Origin: Vibrio fortis
GTDB lineage: Bacteria > Pseudomonadota > Gammaproteobacteria > Enterobacterales > Vibrionaceae
NCBI RefSeq assembly: GCF_024347475.1
Contig: NZ_AP025487.1
Span: 1,860,001 to 1,924,000, forward strand
DNA length: 64,000 nt
Direction: 5' to 3'
Shown: positions 1 to 8,971 of the stretch, piece after piece
Layout: every line of letters starts with the position of its first letter
Numbering within the stretch: the stretch's first letter is position 1
The notes under the pieces: model-generated
Database searches by the model: none
The model's input: only the letters and a program-made list of their open reading frames with translations
Told to the model about the DNA's origin: nothing
Made by a program: the position numbers and the translations under genes

Positions 1-1162
1 TATTGAATGAGGTATTACCAAGCGTTAGCTGTGAATTGAAAACACCACTGATGTAGTGTGTCGAGCTCATGATAGATTGCTGGTAATCTTGGTTATTTCC
101 TGATGCAATAACATGGCCAGTCATACGTTCAAGATGCTTCTCTTTTTCAGGTAGCGTGACGTATTGGTTGTCGCCATAGAAGAATGAAAGCAGTTCACCG
201 TCTTTAACGTCTGCGAATGTTTGATCATCACCGAAGAACTCTGTGATCTCTTTCTTGCTCAGCTTTTCACCCTGCAGGTACTCACCTTTAGGTTGATGCA
301 CACAAGATAAAGGCTCACGCTCCATCTCTTCAGATAACGTCAATTGAGCGTGCTTAGCTGCAATCTCTTCCAGTTCAATAGGCTCACCTGAATTTGATTT
401 TGGGAAATCGGGAGTGACAACGCCGTAGAACACCACCTCTTCAGATGCATTGGCTGCAAGCGTGATTTCTTCGGTTTGAAGTCCGATGTAACCCATCTCA
501 TATTGATATTTTTGGTTTTCAAGTTGAGGTTTACTCAGAGCTACAGCCTCGCCTGTCAGCTTGAACTCTTTACCGAAAAACTGGAAACCATCGGTGCTAT
601 AGCCAAGGACAGGAGAAAGAGAGCCCAATTGAATACGCGGGTTGCCTGAAGATTGAGGCAAGTTCTGACGGCTACAAACCACATAACCCATCTGTTTTTC
701 AAAGATTTGATGGTCGAGGTACTGAGAGCAGTACAGTTCATTGGTTTTAACCGCGCCTTCATCCGCAAGGCCAACATCCTGACCGTAAATCAGGTCATAA
801 GTCAGTGGCTGCGAAGAGAGGTTCGTGATGCTCACATCGTAGAAGAACGCATGGTCCGCAGTTTTAATCGATACTACGGCTTCAAAGTCTTCCGTTGTTG
901 TTACCCACTGTAACGAACCATCGCTCTGCTTAAACGTTTCAATCTTGTTATTAAAAAAAAGCAACGGTGTGATATTTAATTTACCTTCACCCTTAACGCG
1001 AAGGAATACATTCGAGATAGCCATTTCAGAGTCAGGCGTATCAAACAAAGACACCATTAAACGATCACTGCGAATCGCGCCTAGCACGCCATCTGCATTG
1101 AATGTGAGGTTTAGGCTTTCGTTGCCAACGCTCATTTGTGATCCTGGTTGAATGTGGTGCAT
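1..1162 (-). CDS. GH94-like glycoside phosphorylase, N-terminal part (runs off the left edge)
   Basis: The minus frame is open from an ATG at 1162 (MHHIQPGSQM) to the window edge, about 387 codons, with no stop. The N-terminal part reads as a beta-sandwich domain (for example SLNLTFNADGVLGAIRSDRL, then FFYDVSITNLSSQPLTYDL) of the kind found at the start of large GH94 phosphorylases such as 1,2-beta-oligoglucan phosphorylase, often annotated 'GH36-type glycosyl hydrolase'. Such enzymes split beta-glucosides with phosphate in the cytoplasm. No signal peptide is visible. It starts 17 nt after the stop of the ABC ATPase gene and is clearly in the same operon. The catalytic (alpha/alpha)6 domain lies outside the window, so substrate and even the GH family are inferred from resemblance and context. 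Confidence 0.55.
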   Translation of the reverse strand, partial: MHHIQPGSQMSVGNESLNLTFNADGVLGAIRSDRLMVSLFDTPDSEMAISNVFLRVKGEGKLNITPLLFFNNKIETFKQSDGSLQWVTTTEDFEAVVSIKTADHAFFYDVSITNLSSQPLTYDLIYGQDVGLADEGAVKTNELYCSQYLDHQIFEKQMGYVVCSRQNLPQSSGNPRIQLGSLSPVLGYSTDGFQFFGKEFKLTGEAVALSKPQLENQKYQYEMGYIGLQTEEITLAANASEEVVFYGVVTPDFPKSNSGEPIELEEIAAKHAQLTLSEEMEREPLSCVHQPKGEYLQGEKLSKKEITEFFGDDQTFADVKDGELLSFFYGDNQYVTLPEKEKHLERMTGHVIASGNNQDYQQSIMSSTHYISGVFNSQLTLGNTSFN

Positions 1163-1179
1163 AAAGCTTTACTCCAAAC

Positions 1180-2304
1180 TTATTTTGATTCTGCGTAGTG
1201 GATATTTTCTTGAGAAGCGTCATCAAAGACGTGGCATTTCTCGACTTGAAGTTGAATGTGACAGTGGGTGCCGACATCAGGTGTGTGTTCGGTATCGAGT
1301 AACTTACAAACCACTGGTTTATCGAAGATGGTGACGTGTAAGTAGACTTCTGACCCTAGCTCTTCTTTCGCTTCAACTTTTGCAGGTAGCGTGTTGTGAT
1401 TCGCTTGTGTGGATACCGACAAATGCTCTGGACGAATACCGAGATGAACACGATGCCCTACCCATGCTTGCGCTTTTTCTTGATGCGCTTGCGACAATTC
1501 GATGGTGTGCTCATTGAGTTGAACGCACGCTTTCCCGCTTTGTTCTAATAAAGTGCCTTCAAGCATATTCATGGCTGGAGAGCCAATGAACTCTGCAACA
1601 AACTTGTTTTTCGGGTTGTGATACACATTCATCGGCGTATCGACTTGCATGATGCGACCTTGATTAAGAATGCAGACGCGATCGCCCATGGTCATCGCTT
1701 CCACCTGATCGTGGGTTACGTAGATCATGGTTGCAGGCTTACCCGATTCTTGAAGTTGGTTATGCAAACGAGTAATTCGACGACGCATCGACACACGCAA
1801 TTTGGCATCAAGGTTAGATAGTGGCTCATCGAACAAGAACACATCTGGGTTGCGTACCATTGCGCGTCCTAAAGCAACACGCTGTCGCTGACCACCTGAC
1901 ATCTGCTTTGGCTTTCGATCAAGCAGGTCTGTAATTTCGAGAAGTTCCGCCGCTTTGGTTACGCGCTCTTTGATTTCCGCTTTTGGTTTCTTTGCCGTTT
2001 CTAAACCAAATGCCAAGTTTTCGTAAGCCGTCATATGCGGGTAAAGTGCGTAGTTCTGGAAAACCATCGCGATGCCACGATCTTTAGGCGGCAGGTCATT
2101 ACACTCTCGGTCACCAATCACAAGCTGCCCGTCGGTAATGCTCTCTAAGCCAGCAACCATTCTCAGCATCGTGGACTTTGCACAGCCGGATGGACCAACA
2201 AGCACCATGAATTCACCATCTTTGATATCTAGGCTGACATCGTGAATAGCATGGAAGCCGTTGTCATAGACTTTGTTTACATTTTGTAGCGTTACTTTCG
2301 CCAT
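1180..2304 (-). CDS. MalK/UgpC-type sugar ABC transporter ATP-binding protein
   Basis: A 374-residue ATPase of the carbohydrate-uptake (CUT1) class. It powers import of sugars through inner-membrane permeases. Walker A is GPSGCAKS (residues 37-44), then the Q-loop (VFQNYALYPHMT), the signature SGGQRQRVALGRA, Walker B VFLFDEPLSNLDAKLR and the switch His in YVTHDQ. A C-terminal TOBE/MalK-like regulatory domain follows from about residue 240 (AEFIGSPAMNML, then GIRPEHL). Length matches MalK/MsmX (about 370). The residue before the Walker A lysine is Ala instead of the usual Gly. No permease or binding-protein gene lies next to it in the window, so partners are either beyond the left edge or elsewhere, as for MsmX-type shared ATPases. 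It sits between a barrel gene and the phosphorylase gene in one operon. Confidence 0.88.
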   Translation of the reverse strand: MAKVTLQNVNKVYDNGFHAIHDVSLDIKDGEFMVLVGPSGCAKSTMLRMVAGLESITDGQLVIGDRECNDLPPKDRGIAMVFQNYALYPHMTAYENLAFGLETAKKPKAEIKERVTKAAELLEITDLLDRKPKQMSGGQRQRVALGRAMVRNPDVFLFDEPLSNLDAKLRVSMRRRITRLHNQLQESGKPATMIYVTHDQVEAMTMGDRVCILNQGRIMQVDTPMNVYHNPKNKFVAEFIGSPAMNMLEGTLLEQSGKACVQLNEHTIELSQAHQEKAQAWVGHRVHLGIRPEHLSVSTQANHNTLPAKVEAKEELGSEVYLHVTIFDKPVVCKLLDTEHTPDVGTHCHIQLQVEKCHVFDDASQENIHYAESK

Positions 2305-2393
2305 GATTCTGCATTCCTATCTGTAAATGCGTTCACTATTTAGGTCATACCTTCCTTCGCGGTATATCCAAACAATAGTGCAAGTGGTTAAGT

Positions 2394-2440
2394 GTGGGAT
2401 TGTCAAATTCGCGTTTGTTTCAACTGAATCGCAATCCCAC
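2394..2440. repeat. Inverted repeat GTGGGATTG/CAATCCCAC
   Basis: A perfect 9-bp inverted repeat (2394-2402 and 2432-2440) with 29 bases between the arms lies in the 154-bp gap between the barrel gene and the ABC ATPase gene. It has no T-run, so it is not an obvious intrinsic terminator. It could be an operator, a processing structure or chance. Confidence 0.4.
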
Positions 2441-2458
2441 GATAACTAAAGTTGTTTA

Positions 2459-3433
2459 TTAGAACTTCCAAACAATCCCGACTTTAGAGAACCAAACCAA
2501 TTGGTCTCCAGTCCAAGGGGCAGGATCCGCATGACGATCTTTTACCTGAATGTCTGCCAAGAAGGAGAAGTGTTCATTGATTGGCAAGTCGGCATATAGC
2601 GCATAAACATCATAGTCAAAATGGTCACGATTATTTGGATCTGAACCCATGTCTAACGTACCTCTCTCATAACGCAGCTCTAAGTAGTTGCCGTTATCAA
2701 AGTTGAACTGAACCAAAGGCTTAACGGCAAACTCGACGTAGTTGAAGTCGTTATGCTCTTCGACATAGATGACCTTTGCACCGATATTGATGCCGTTATC
2801 TAAGCGGTAAAGATATAAAGGCTCAGATTCAATGAACGCGCCTCGGCTGCCCGGGCCTTGTCTTTCATCTTTGTAGCCTAGCTCTGCACTTAGATGTAAG
2901 AAGTGACGACCAAAGCTAAGGTCAATGCCTGGTTTTGCCATGTATTTGTCGTAGTGCCATTCACCGATCGTTTTTTCGTACGACAACATCAGGTTGTAAG
3001 CAACATTGTCATTTTGACGCCAGTAAAAGCTCGGGATGATTTCCGAGTAGTTACTTTGACCGGTACTCTCTCCTCCGCGACTGTGGTGTATTTCTTTAAA
3101 TACATAGCCCATGCTGAAGTTGTCGGTCACACGCGTGAAACCATCAGCGTAGATATAGTGAAGAAGCTCTTCGTTTGGTTGGTTTTCGTTATCAATGTGC
3201 TCGTATTCAATACCCGTCAGCGCCCGAGTTCGCGGCGCAGCATTGCTGCTCTTTGCCGATTCAGTGGTCAGAATCAACTCGCGGTATTGGTGGTCGCTCC
3301 ACAAACCCACTTCTGCCTCTTCTTGTGCTTCCTCTTGCACTTCATCAGCATAAGCAACCGAAGGGATAGCCATCGCCATGAATGGGATAATGCTCGCGGT
3401 CTTAATAACGTTCACTGCTTTTTGAAAATTCAC
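2459..3433 (-). CDS. Outer-membrane beta-barrel protein, probable saccharide porin
   Basis: A 324-residue exported protein. A signal peptide is clear (MNFQKAVNVIKTASIIPFMAM, cleaved near SVAYA). The mature part begins with a short acidic stretch (DEVQEEAQEEAE), followed by alternating amphipathic strands rich in Tyr/Trp/Phe, and the last residue is Phe (VGIVWKF), the usual C-terminal signal for barrel insertion. It resembles monomeric oligosaccharide porins of the OmpG/KdgM kind in style, but I cannot name the family. It begins 14 nt after the DUF3131 gene and is followed by a sugar ABC ATPase gene, which supports a role in letting oligosaccharides across the outer membrane. Confidence 0.7.
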   Translation of the reverse strand: MNFQKAVNVIKTASIIPFMAMAIPSVAYADEVQEEAQEEAEVGLWSDHQYRELILTTESAKSSNAAPRTRALTGIEYEHIDNENQPNEELLHYIYADGFTRVTDNFSMGYVFKEIHHSRGGESTGQSNYSEIIPSFYWRQNDNVAYNLMLSYEKTIGEWHYDKYMAKPGIDLSFGRHFLHLSAELGYKDERQGPGSRGAFIESEPLYLYRLDNGINIGAKVIYVEEHNDFNYVEFAVKPLVQFNFDNGNYLELRYERGTLDMGSDPNNRDHFDYDVYALYADLPINEHFSFLADIQVKDRHADPAPWTGDQLVWFSKVGIVWKF

Positions 3434-3447
3434 GACTCAATTCCTTT

Positions 3448-4785
3448 CTATTTGTTATTCGGTTCAAAGGTCTCGTACATATCAACGACGGCTGCGTAGT
3501 AATTCTTACTTTCTAAGTACTTACGCACGTCTTGGTTGATTGCCGGTGAAAGGAATGCACCTACAAACATGCCTTGATCAAGAGATAGGATTTTTGTCGA
3601 GGTTTCACCTTTGCCATTAATCGCGTCATACCAGCCATATGGCGTTTCAAGTTGTGGGTAATAGTCGATCACGGTGTTCAACAGGTTGACGGCTTCAAAT
3701 GGATTCACCATGTAAGAAAGTGCAAGTGCATGAGGTGTACCGGTATCGCCACCAGCAATGTCAGTGTTATTAAAGCGAACTTTAGACTCAGACAGTTCTG
3801 GGACACCGAATGCGGCGTAGCCATCGTCAACCGTTGCCGCTGACGAGACAAAAGGAATCTGGTGTTTGATTGCGTGATACTTTTGGATCTCTGTCATATC
3901 TTCAATCATTGAAAAATCAGGGATCAGTGAACGCTCTTCCAACCAAATCATTGAAAGCATGCCTTGGAAATAAGCACCATCCCAAGTCAGCATTGGCGAG
4001 TACTTCTTACCATCTAGGTAGTAGTCTTGCGTATATAACTCCATGTTATTAAATGCAGTTTTTGGCACTGTGTTTTCTGAATTCTGAGTGATCAGGTGTG
4101 CCCAAATTGGCGCGAGTCGGCTTTCATTGGCTTTGCGATCGATATGGTAAGTCAGTGGCGCTTGTTTGGTCGTTGACCAGCCCGAGTAAAGTAATCCTCG
4201 GTTCTCATCATAAAGCTCAGCCCAGCCGTCTGCCTGACTATTAAGAATGGATTCAACCTTAGCAACGACTTGTTTTTCATCCGCTTGTTTTGAGTCAAGG
4301 TAGGCCCCTGCTACACCTGCAAGCGCAAAGGCAAGATTGGCATTATCTACCGCAGGAACAATACCGTCTTTATTCGGTTTAAGTTGATCACCTTCGATGT
4401 CATAAGGCCAGTAGAATAGTCCATTCCAAGTTGGAGCAGCGGCTAGAGCATCTAGGGTTTCATGAATACGCACTAACGCATCGGCATTACCATTTTTGTG
4501 CGCTTCAACCAGTACGTTTAGGTACAGACCTATCTCTGTTGTGTTGACGTAATACGCGTGTTCAATCTGGCCATCTTTATCGACAAAAATCGTGTCGTAT
4601 GGGACTTTGGCTTTTTGATCTACACCTACACCATCAACAAAGAAGTCCAAGTTTCTTTGTAAATGCTGTTCAAACCCTACTGGGTAGAGTTGTGGGTTAA
4701 CGGTAAGTTCGGTGATAGTGACATCAGCGAACGTTGACATGCTAGCCATGAGGGTACAGGTGGCTAAAAGGCTTTTTTTAATCAT
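3448..4785 (-). CDS. Exported DUF3131 / glycoamylase-like (alpha/alpha)6 barrel protein
   Basis: A 445-residue protein with a signal peptide (MIKKSLLATCTLMASMSTFA). The C-terminal half carries the pattern typical of DUF3131 and glycoamylase-like domains: GGDTGTPHALALSYM, NPFEAVNLLN, then YPQLETPYGWYDAING and LSLDQGMFVGAFL. In that fold acidic residues near the Gly-Gly-Asp and Asp-Gln-Gly segments are candidates for catalysis. It is the first gene of the minus-strand glycan cluster and would act in the periplasm, presumably on oligosaccharides entering through the downstream barrel protein. The beta-1,2-glucanase families GH144/GH189 are structurally similar. The precise activity is unknown. 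Confidence is high that it is a real exported protein and moderate for a glycan-active role. Confidence 0.7.
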   Translation of the reverse strand: MIKKSLLATCTLMASMSTFADVTITELTVNPQLYPVGFEQHLQRNLDFFVDGVGVDQKAKVPYDTIFVDKDGQIEHAYYVNTTEIGLYLNVLVEAHKNGNADALVRIHETLDALAAAPTWNGLFYWPYDIEGDQLKPNKDGIVPAVDNANLAFALAGVAGAYLDSKQADEKQVVAKVESILNSQADGWAELYDENRGLLYSGWSTTKQAPLTYHIDRKANESRLAPIWAHLITQNSENTVPKTAFNNMELYTQDYYLDGKKYSPMLTWDGAYFQGMLSMIWLEERSLIPDFSMIEDMTEIQKYHAIKHQIPFVSSAATVDDGYAAFGVPELSESKVRFNNTDIAGGDTGTPHALALSYMVNPFEAVNLLNTVIDYYPQLETPYGWYDAINGKGETSTKILSLDQGMFVGAFLSPAINQDVRKYLESKNYYAAVVDMYETFEPNNK

Positions 4786-5021
4786 TGCTCGTATCGACCT
4801 TTATGTATAAACGTTTCACCACGGATATTCCCATCTGGGTAATATTGTCAGCAATGTGCTCATATACCTTTTGTGATTACGGGATTGCCAGATCGAAACT
4901 TACTGCTTAAACCTTTAAGCATTTAAGCTAAAACATGTGAGAGAACTATCAACTTTGTGCCAGTGACCGCACGGCAGTAATAAATGAAATGTATCGGTTT
5001 GAAGGCTTATTCTGAGCATAA
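4786..5021. other. Intergenic region upstream of the glycan cluster
   Basis: The gap between the DUF3131 gene and the MipA/OmpV gene holds the promoter region of the cluster (with the AAACGTTT palindrome near its left end) and a terminator at its right end, described separately. I see no small coding sequence or RNA in the rest. Confidence 0.5.
4806..4819. promoter_or_regulatory. Possible LacI-family operator upstream of the glycan cluster
   Basis: The palindrome AAACGTTT (4809-4816), read on the minus strand as GTGAAACGTTTATAC, lies about 24 nt before the ATG of the DUF3131 gene. LacI/GalR-family operators have a central CG with A/T arms of this kind. No LacI-type gene is in the window, so this is a weak inference. 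Confidence 0.3.
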
Positions 5022-5056
5022 AAAAACGCCAACTTAGTGCGACTAAGTTGGCGTTT
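5022..5056 (-). terminator. Intrinsic terminator of the MipA/OmpV gene
   Basis: A long stem (AACGCCAACTTAG pairing with CTAAGTTGGCGTT around a 5-nt loop) is followed on the minus strand by a T-run. It lies 40 nt after the stop of the MipA/OmpV gene and separates it from the glycan cluster. Confidence 0.9.
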
Positions 5057-5096
5057 GAGATATCTAAATAGGTGTTAGTCAGGACTCAGAGTCTAT

Positions 5097-6395
5097 TTAA
5101 AACTCATACTGGAAATAGACCGTGTTGTAGTTACTGCCGCCTTTGATACGACCAAACTGTGAGGCGTTCTCGAAGATTGCGGAACGGTGATGAAGTGAAT
5201 AGCCAAACCAAAGATTATTCAAATCGTTCTTGCCAAACAGGTCGCCTACGTTGACATCAAACGAGAAGTCTAAGTAGTTGAGTAGATGGCTTGCCGTGTA
5301 ACCCTTCTCTTCCATTTCTGTCGCTTCAATGTAGGTAATGGAATCGATGTATGACATACCCTCTGCGACACCAAAACGCCATTGCGTTGGCCAGTTGAAG
5401 GTGTAGTAAGCCTTAATCGCAACCACATATTCCGTACTGCTCGATTGAACATCTGAGCTCCAGTGGTGAACGATACCCGGCGTTAGATAGATATCCAACG
5501 GGAAACCAAACACTTCATCAGTTAATGGGTGCCCATAGAAGAAAGAAGTCAGTTGGTTATTAAACTCATCTTTCTCCGCGTTGAACTTCATAATGTCGCC
5601 AATATTTGATGGCGTTGCCCAACCGTGTGCGACACGTAGATATGCAGGGTTACTCAATCGTGGTTTTGGTGCTTTCTCTTTATCGTTAAAGAAGCCAAAG
5701 CCTAGATAGAGCTCCCCTTGATAACGGTCTTCTACAATCGACGATTCATAAGCATTGTCATCCAGACGAGTCACACTGGTAGAACCGAGTAAGTACAAGT
5801 TAGAGATAACGTGATACTTGGCTTCCACCCCCACATTAAAGTCGGCACCTGCACCTATAGATTTGCCACCAACCTCGTAGTATTCCGTATTAAAGTCAGC
5901 GCCTTTATAACGAAGGGTCGCGCTTGGCGTAAATTCCCAATCACCGACTTCATAGTAACCTTTGGCTCTAAAATTACCGTGAAAACGATAAGAGTCATCA
6001 CTCATGAATTCTGTTTCAAAGCGCCATTCATCATTCAGTTGGTAGGTTAATTGCGCACCAAAATCAGCGGTATCGCCCTCTATTGCGTTTTGCTCTGATG
6101 CTGGAATATCAATAAAACGCATACGCGAAATAGCATTCAGTGACCATTTCTCATCTTCAGACTCAAGCAGGTATGCACCCATTTCTGTGCCATCAATAAA
6201 GACGTAGTCATTTTTAAAAAACAACATCGGCACGAACGAGCTCACCGATTGGTCGCCACCGGATGTGTCGTAGGGGATGCTCGCCGTTCGAAACATCGCG
6301 GCTATCCCCCACTCTTGCTCTTCGATCGCTGCTGCATTACCACTGCTAAGTAGCGCACCCGAGCTAACCATGGTTGCTATTAATTTGTTCTTCAT
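5097..6395 (-). CDS. MipA/OmpV family outer-membrane protein
   Basis: I take the ATG at 6395 (MKNKLIATMVSSGALLSSG), which begins a normal signal peptide ending near NAAA; a start 19 codons upstream would put charged residues ahead of it. The mature protein (about 410 residues) begins EEQEWGIAAMFRTASIPY and continues with VPMLFFKNDYVFIDGTEMG, matching the MipA/OmpV pattern, and ends in Phe (YFQYEF). Family members are outer-membrane barrels, usually about 250 residues, so this is a long version with extra strands or loops. The substrate is unknown. It is transcribed separately from the glycan cluster because a strong terminator lies just downstream. Confidence 0.8.
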   Translation of the reverse strand: MKNKLIATMVSSGALLSSGNAAAIEEQEWGIAAMFRTASIPYDTSGGDQSVSSFVPMLFFKNDYVFIDGTEMGAYLLESEDEKWSLNAISRMRFIDIPASEQNAIEGDTADFGAQLTYQLNDEWRFETEFMSDDSYRFHGNFRAKGYYEVGDWEFTPSATLRYKGADFNTEYYEVGGKSIGAGADFNVGVEAKYHVISNLYLLGSTSVTRLDDNAYESSIVEDRYQGELYLGFGFFNDKEKAPKPRLSNPAYLRVAHGWATPSNIGDIMKFNAEKDEFNNQLTSFFYGHPLTDEVFGFPLDIYLTPGIVHHWSSDVQSSSTEYVVAIKAYYTFNWPTQWRFGVAEGMSYIDSITYIEATEMEEKGYTASHLLNYLDFSFDVNVGDLFGKNDLNNLWFGYSLHHRSAIFENASQFGRIKGGSNYNTVYFQYEF

Positions 6396-6548
6396 TATTG
6401 TTTTTTCTCTGTTGAGCCGTTTTATGCTACCGAATAGACATTTATTAACCAATTGTGGTCAACTATCTTAATTTTAAGCAACTAACTTTAGGTTTGATCG
6501 TCATTGACCGTTACAATGAAGATCACCCTATGGTCAATTTAAAGTATT

Positions 6549-6911
6549 GTGAAAGTTTCCGAATTACAAAACATTATAAACCAGCTTCCGAGCGATGCCG
6601 ATCCTGACGTTGTCATGGGAGAGGCTTGGTTACCAGAAAGACTCGTTGACACCACGCTTGATGGTGAGTTGTTGTTTCTTCAATTTGATAACGCTCCTGA
6701 AGAAACGCAAGGAGACGAAGAAGGCCGTGGTTTTGTGGAGCACGAAATTACCATGATCCGAGAAAAACTCGAACAAATACTTGATGCTCCTTCAGATACC
6801 AAGACAAAAGCCGATGCGATGCTGGCTCTATTTTTAATGGGTCATGAACTTTCTAGCTCAGAAGTTATCGAAATACTCGAAACACCCGATCTAGATAACG
6901 ACTTAATATAA
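6549..6911 (+). CDS. Small acidic hypothetical protein
   Basis: A 120-residue soluble, strongly acidic protein starting from GTG (MKVSELQNIINQLPSDADPD). I see no signal peptide, transmembrane segment or named domain. The N-terminal half looks like a small alpha/beta unit (VVMGEAWLPERLVDTTLDGE, then LLFLQFD) and the C-terminal half is helical (ITMIREKLEQIL, then ADAMLALFLMGHELSSSEVIEILE). It is followed after 37 nt by the PhoD-like phosphatase gene, also with a GTG start, so the two are probably co-transcribed. Function unknown. Confidence 0.75.
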   Translation: MKVSELQNIINQLPSDADPDVVMGEAWLPERLVDTTLDGELLFLQFDNAPEETQGDEEGRGFVEHEITMIREKLEQILDAPSDTKTKADAMLALFLMGHELSSSEVIEILETPDLDNDLI

Positions 6912-6948
6912 TTAAAGAATAGTCCACTACCACCATTTTAGGAACACT

Positions 6949-8904
6949 GTGAAGCTTTCGACACCTCAAACACTCCCTTTGCTAATTGCTGGCCCAATAT
7001 TACGTAAAACGACCAAAGAAGAGATTGTCATCTGGGTCGTAACTAGCCAACCGCTTTCTGGCATGGTTTCGCTTTACCATCGCGAGCAAGACCAGGCTTT
7101 TCATCAAGCCGAGTTAGATGAACAGCAAAGCTTGCAAATCGGTGTTTCAGCGTGGGTAACACTGCTTCAGCTTCACGGTGACTTCCCAACCAATACGCCG
7201 CTCGAATATGATATCGAGACCAAACAAGGTGGGCTCAAAGCTCTTGCTCCCCACCTCACATATAATGATAACCAACGGGTTGAGTTTGTTGTCTCTGAAG
7301 AGTCAAACTACATTCTGCATGGCTCTTGCCGTAACCCACATCACCCGAGTAAAGACAGCTTAGTTGCGGCTGACAACAAGGTAGAAAAGCAAACACCATT
7401 AGAGCGCCCAGACTTGTTAATGATGAGCGGAGATCAGATCTACGCTGATCATGTTGCGGGCCCAATGTTGGATGCAATTTGGCAAGTCATTCAACTGCTT
7501 GGCCTTCCAGATGAGCGGCTACCGACCGATGCGCAAATCAATGATATTGATAGCAGCCAATCGCTGTTTGCAAGTGCGTACCATCTTTATCAGCGCCATC
7601 ACTATTTGCCTCATCATCCGCAATCAGAGTCATTATTGGATAAGCTGTTTCCGAATCGAAAAGTTCCAATTTTTAGTTCTCGTGAATGTGAAAACCATTT
7701 AGTCACTCTCTCTGAGTTCGTTGCCATGTACCTGTTGGTTTGGTCACCGACTCTGTGGCAGTGCATTAACCGTGAACGCCTGATTGAAAACAACTTTGAG
7801 CAAGGTGGCAGAAAACTCACTCCGCTAGAGCAACAACAATGGCGTGATGAAACAGAGATCATTAACGACTTCATCAAGGGGTTACCACAAGTACAACGCT
7901 TACTGGCGCATATCCCAACCTATATGATTTTTGACGATCACGACGTTACTGATGATTGGAACCTCACCGTCGGATGGGAACAAGCCGTTATACAAAACCA
8001 ACTCGCTACACAAGTGATTGGGAATGGTCTTGCTTCCTACTGGCTTTGCCAAGGCTGGGGAAATGCTCCTGAAAAGTTTGATGATCTGTTTTTCCAACAC
8101 GCGAAGTCCGTCTTTAATGTTCGAACCACTGAAGAGACTCAAACAGCGCACCCGATGATCGACAAAGAAGCGCACCAAGGATTTGTTGAATATCTTAATC
8201 GCTTTGAAGATTGGCATTACACCATCGATTTGTCACCCAAAGTGATCGTCTTAGATACGCGAACTCGACGCTGGCGTTCAGAATCGCGCATGAATAAACC
8301 TTCTGGCTTAATGGACTGGGAGGCTCTGATTGAGTTTCAACACCAACTCATGCATCAAGATAAAGTGATCATCATCTCGGCTGCGCCAATGTTTGGGGTT
8401 AAGTTCATCGAGGCATTGCAAAAAATCATGACGACGTGCGGTCAGCCATTGGTAATTGATGCAGAGAACTGGATGGCTCACCCGGGCAGTGCAAACACTC
8501 TGATTAGCATTTTCACGCATACTAAGACACCGACCAATTTTGTGGTGCTCTCTGGTGATGTGCACTACTCCTTTGCTTACGACATTAAACTTCGTTATCG
8601 CAAAAACAGCCCGAACATTTATCAGATCACCTGCAGCGGCATTAAGAACGAGTTCCCCGCAGCTCTGCTTAAGTTTTGCGACGTATGTGATCGCCTGCTC
8701 TACAGCCCACGTTCAATACTTAACTACTTCACCAAGCGTAAGCGTTTGAAAATCGAGAAACGAAGCCCGGATAACCAGAACTTCTACCGCCTTTCAAACC
8801 GAAGTGCCATTGGTGAGTTGAAGCTCGATGAATCGGGTAAACCAATCTCAATCACCACATTAAGCGGTGATGGCAAAGTCACTCGATTCCCGGAGCCTGA
8901 TTAA
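6949..8904 (+). CDS. PhoD-like alkaline phosphatase family protein
   Basis: A 651-residue metallophosphoesterase-like protein starting from GTG (MKLSTPQTLPLLIAGP). The PhoD-like active-site pattern is present: HGSCRNPHHPSKDS, LLMMSGDQIYADHV, MIFDDHDVTDDWN and LSGDVHYSFAYD, giving the Asp/Asn/His ligands for a binuclear metal site. The first 110 residues form a separate domain before the catalytic core. No signal peptide or Tat motif is visible, so unlike classical secreted PhoD it is probably cytoplasmic. A phosphate mono- or diesterase activity is inferred; the substrate is unknown. It is preceded by a small acidic protein gene in the same apparent unit. Confidence 0.82.
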   Translation: MKLSTPQTLPLLIAGPILRKTTKEEIVIWVVTSQPLSGMVSLYHREQDQAFHQAELDEQQSLQIGVSAWVTLLQLHGDFPTNTPLEYDIETKQGGLKALAPHLTYNDNQRVEFVVSEESNYILHGSCRNPHHPSKDSLVAADNKVEKQTPLERPDLLMMSGDQIYADHVAGPMLDAIWQVIQLLGLPDERLPTDAQINDIDSSQSLFASAYHLYQRHHYLPHHPQSESLLDKLFPNRKVPIFSSRECENHLVTLSEFVAMYLLVWSPTLWQCINRERLIENNFEQGGRKLTPLEQQQWRDETEIINDFIKGLPQVQRLLAHIPTYMIFDDHDVTDDWNLTVGWEQAVIQNQLATQVIGNGLASYWLCQGWGNAPEKFDDLFFQHAKSVFNVRTTEETQTAHPMIDKEAHQGFVEYLNRFEDWHYTIDLSPKVIVLDTRTRRWRSESRMNKPSGLMDWEALIEFQHQLMHQDKVIIISAAPMFGVKFIEALQKIMTTCGQPLVIDAENWMAHPGSANTLISIFTHTKTPTNFVVLSGDVHYSFAYDIKLRYRKNSPNIYQITCSGIKNEFPAALLKFCDVCDRLLYSPRSILNYFTKRKRLKIEKRSPDNQNFYRLSNRSAIGELKLDESGKPISITTLSGDGKVTRFPEPD

Positions 8905-8971
8905 GGCTAAATGCATCGCCAGACTACCTATAGTTTTGTCAGCATAGTGTAAATCCACTTGCGATCAGCCA

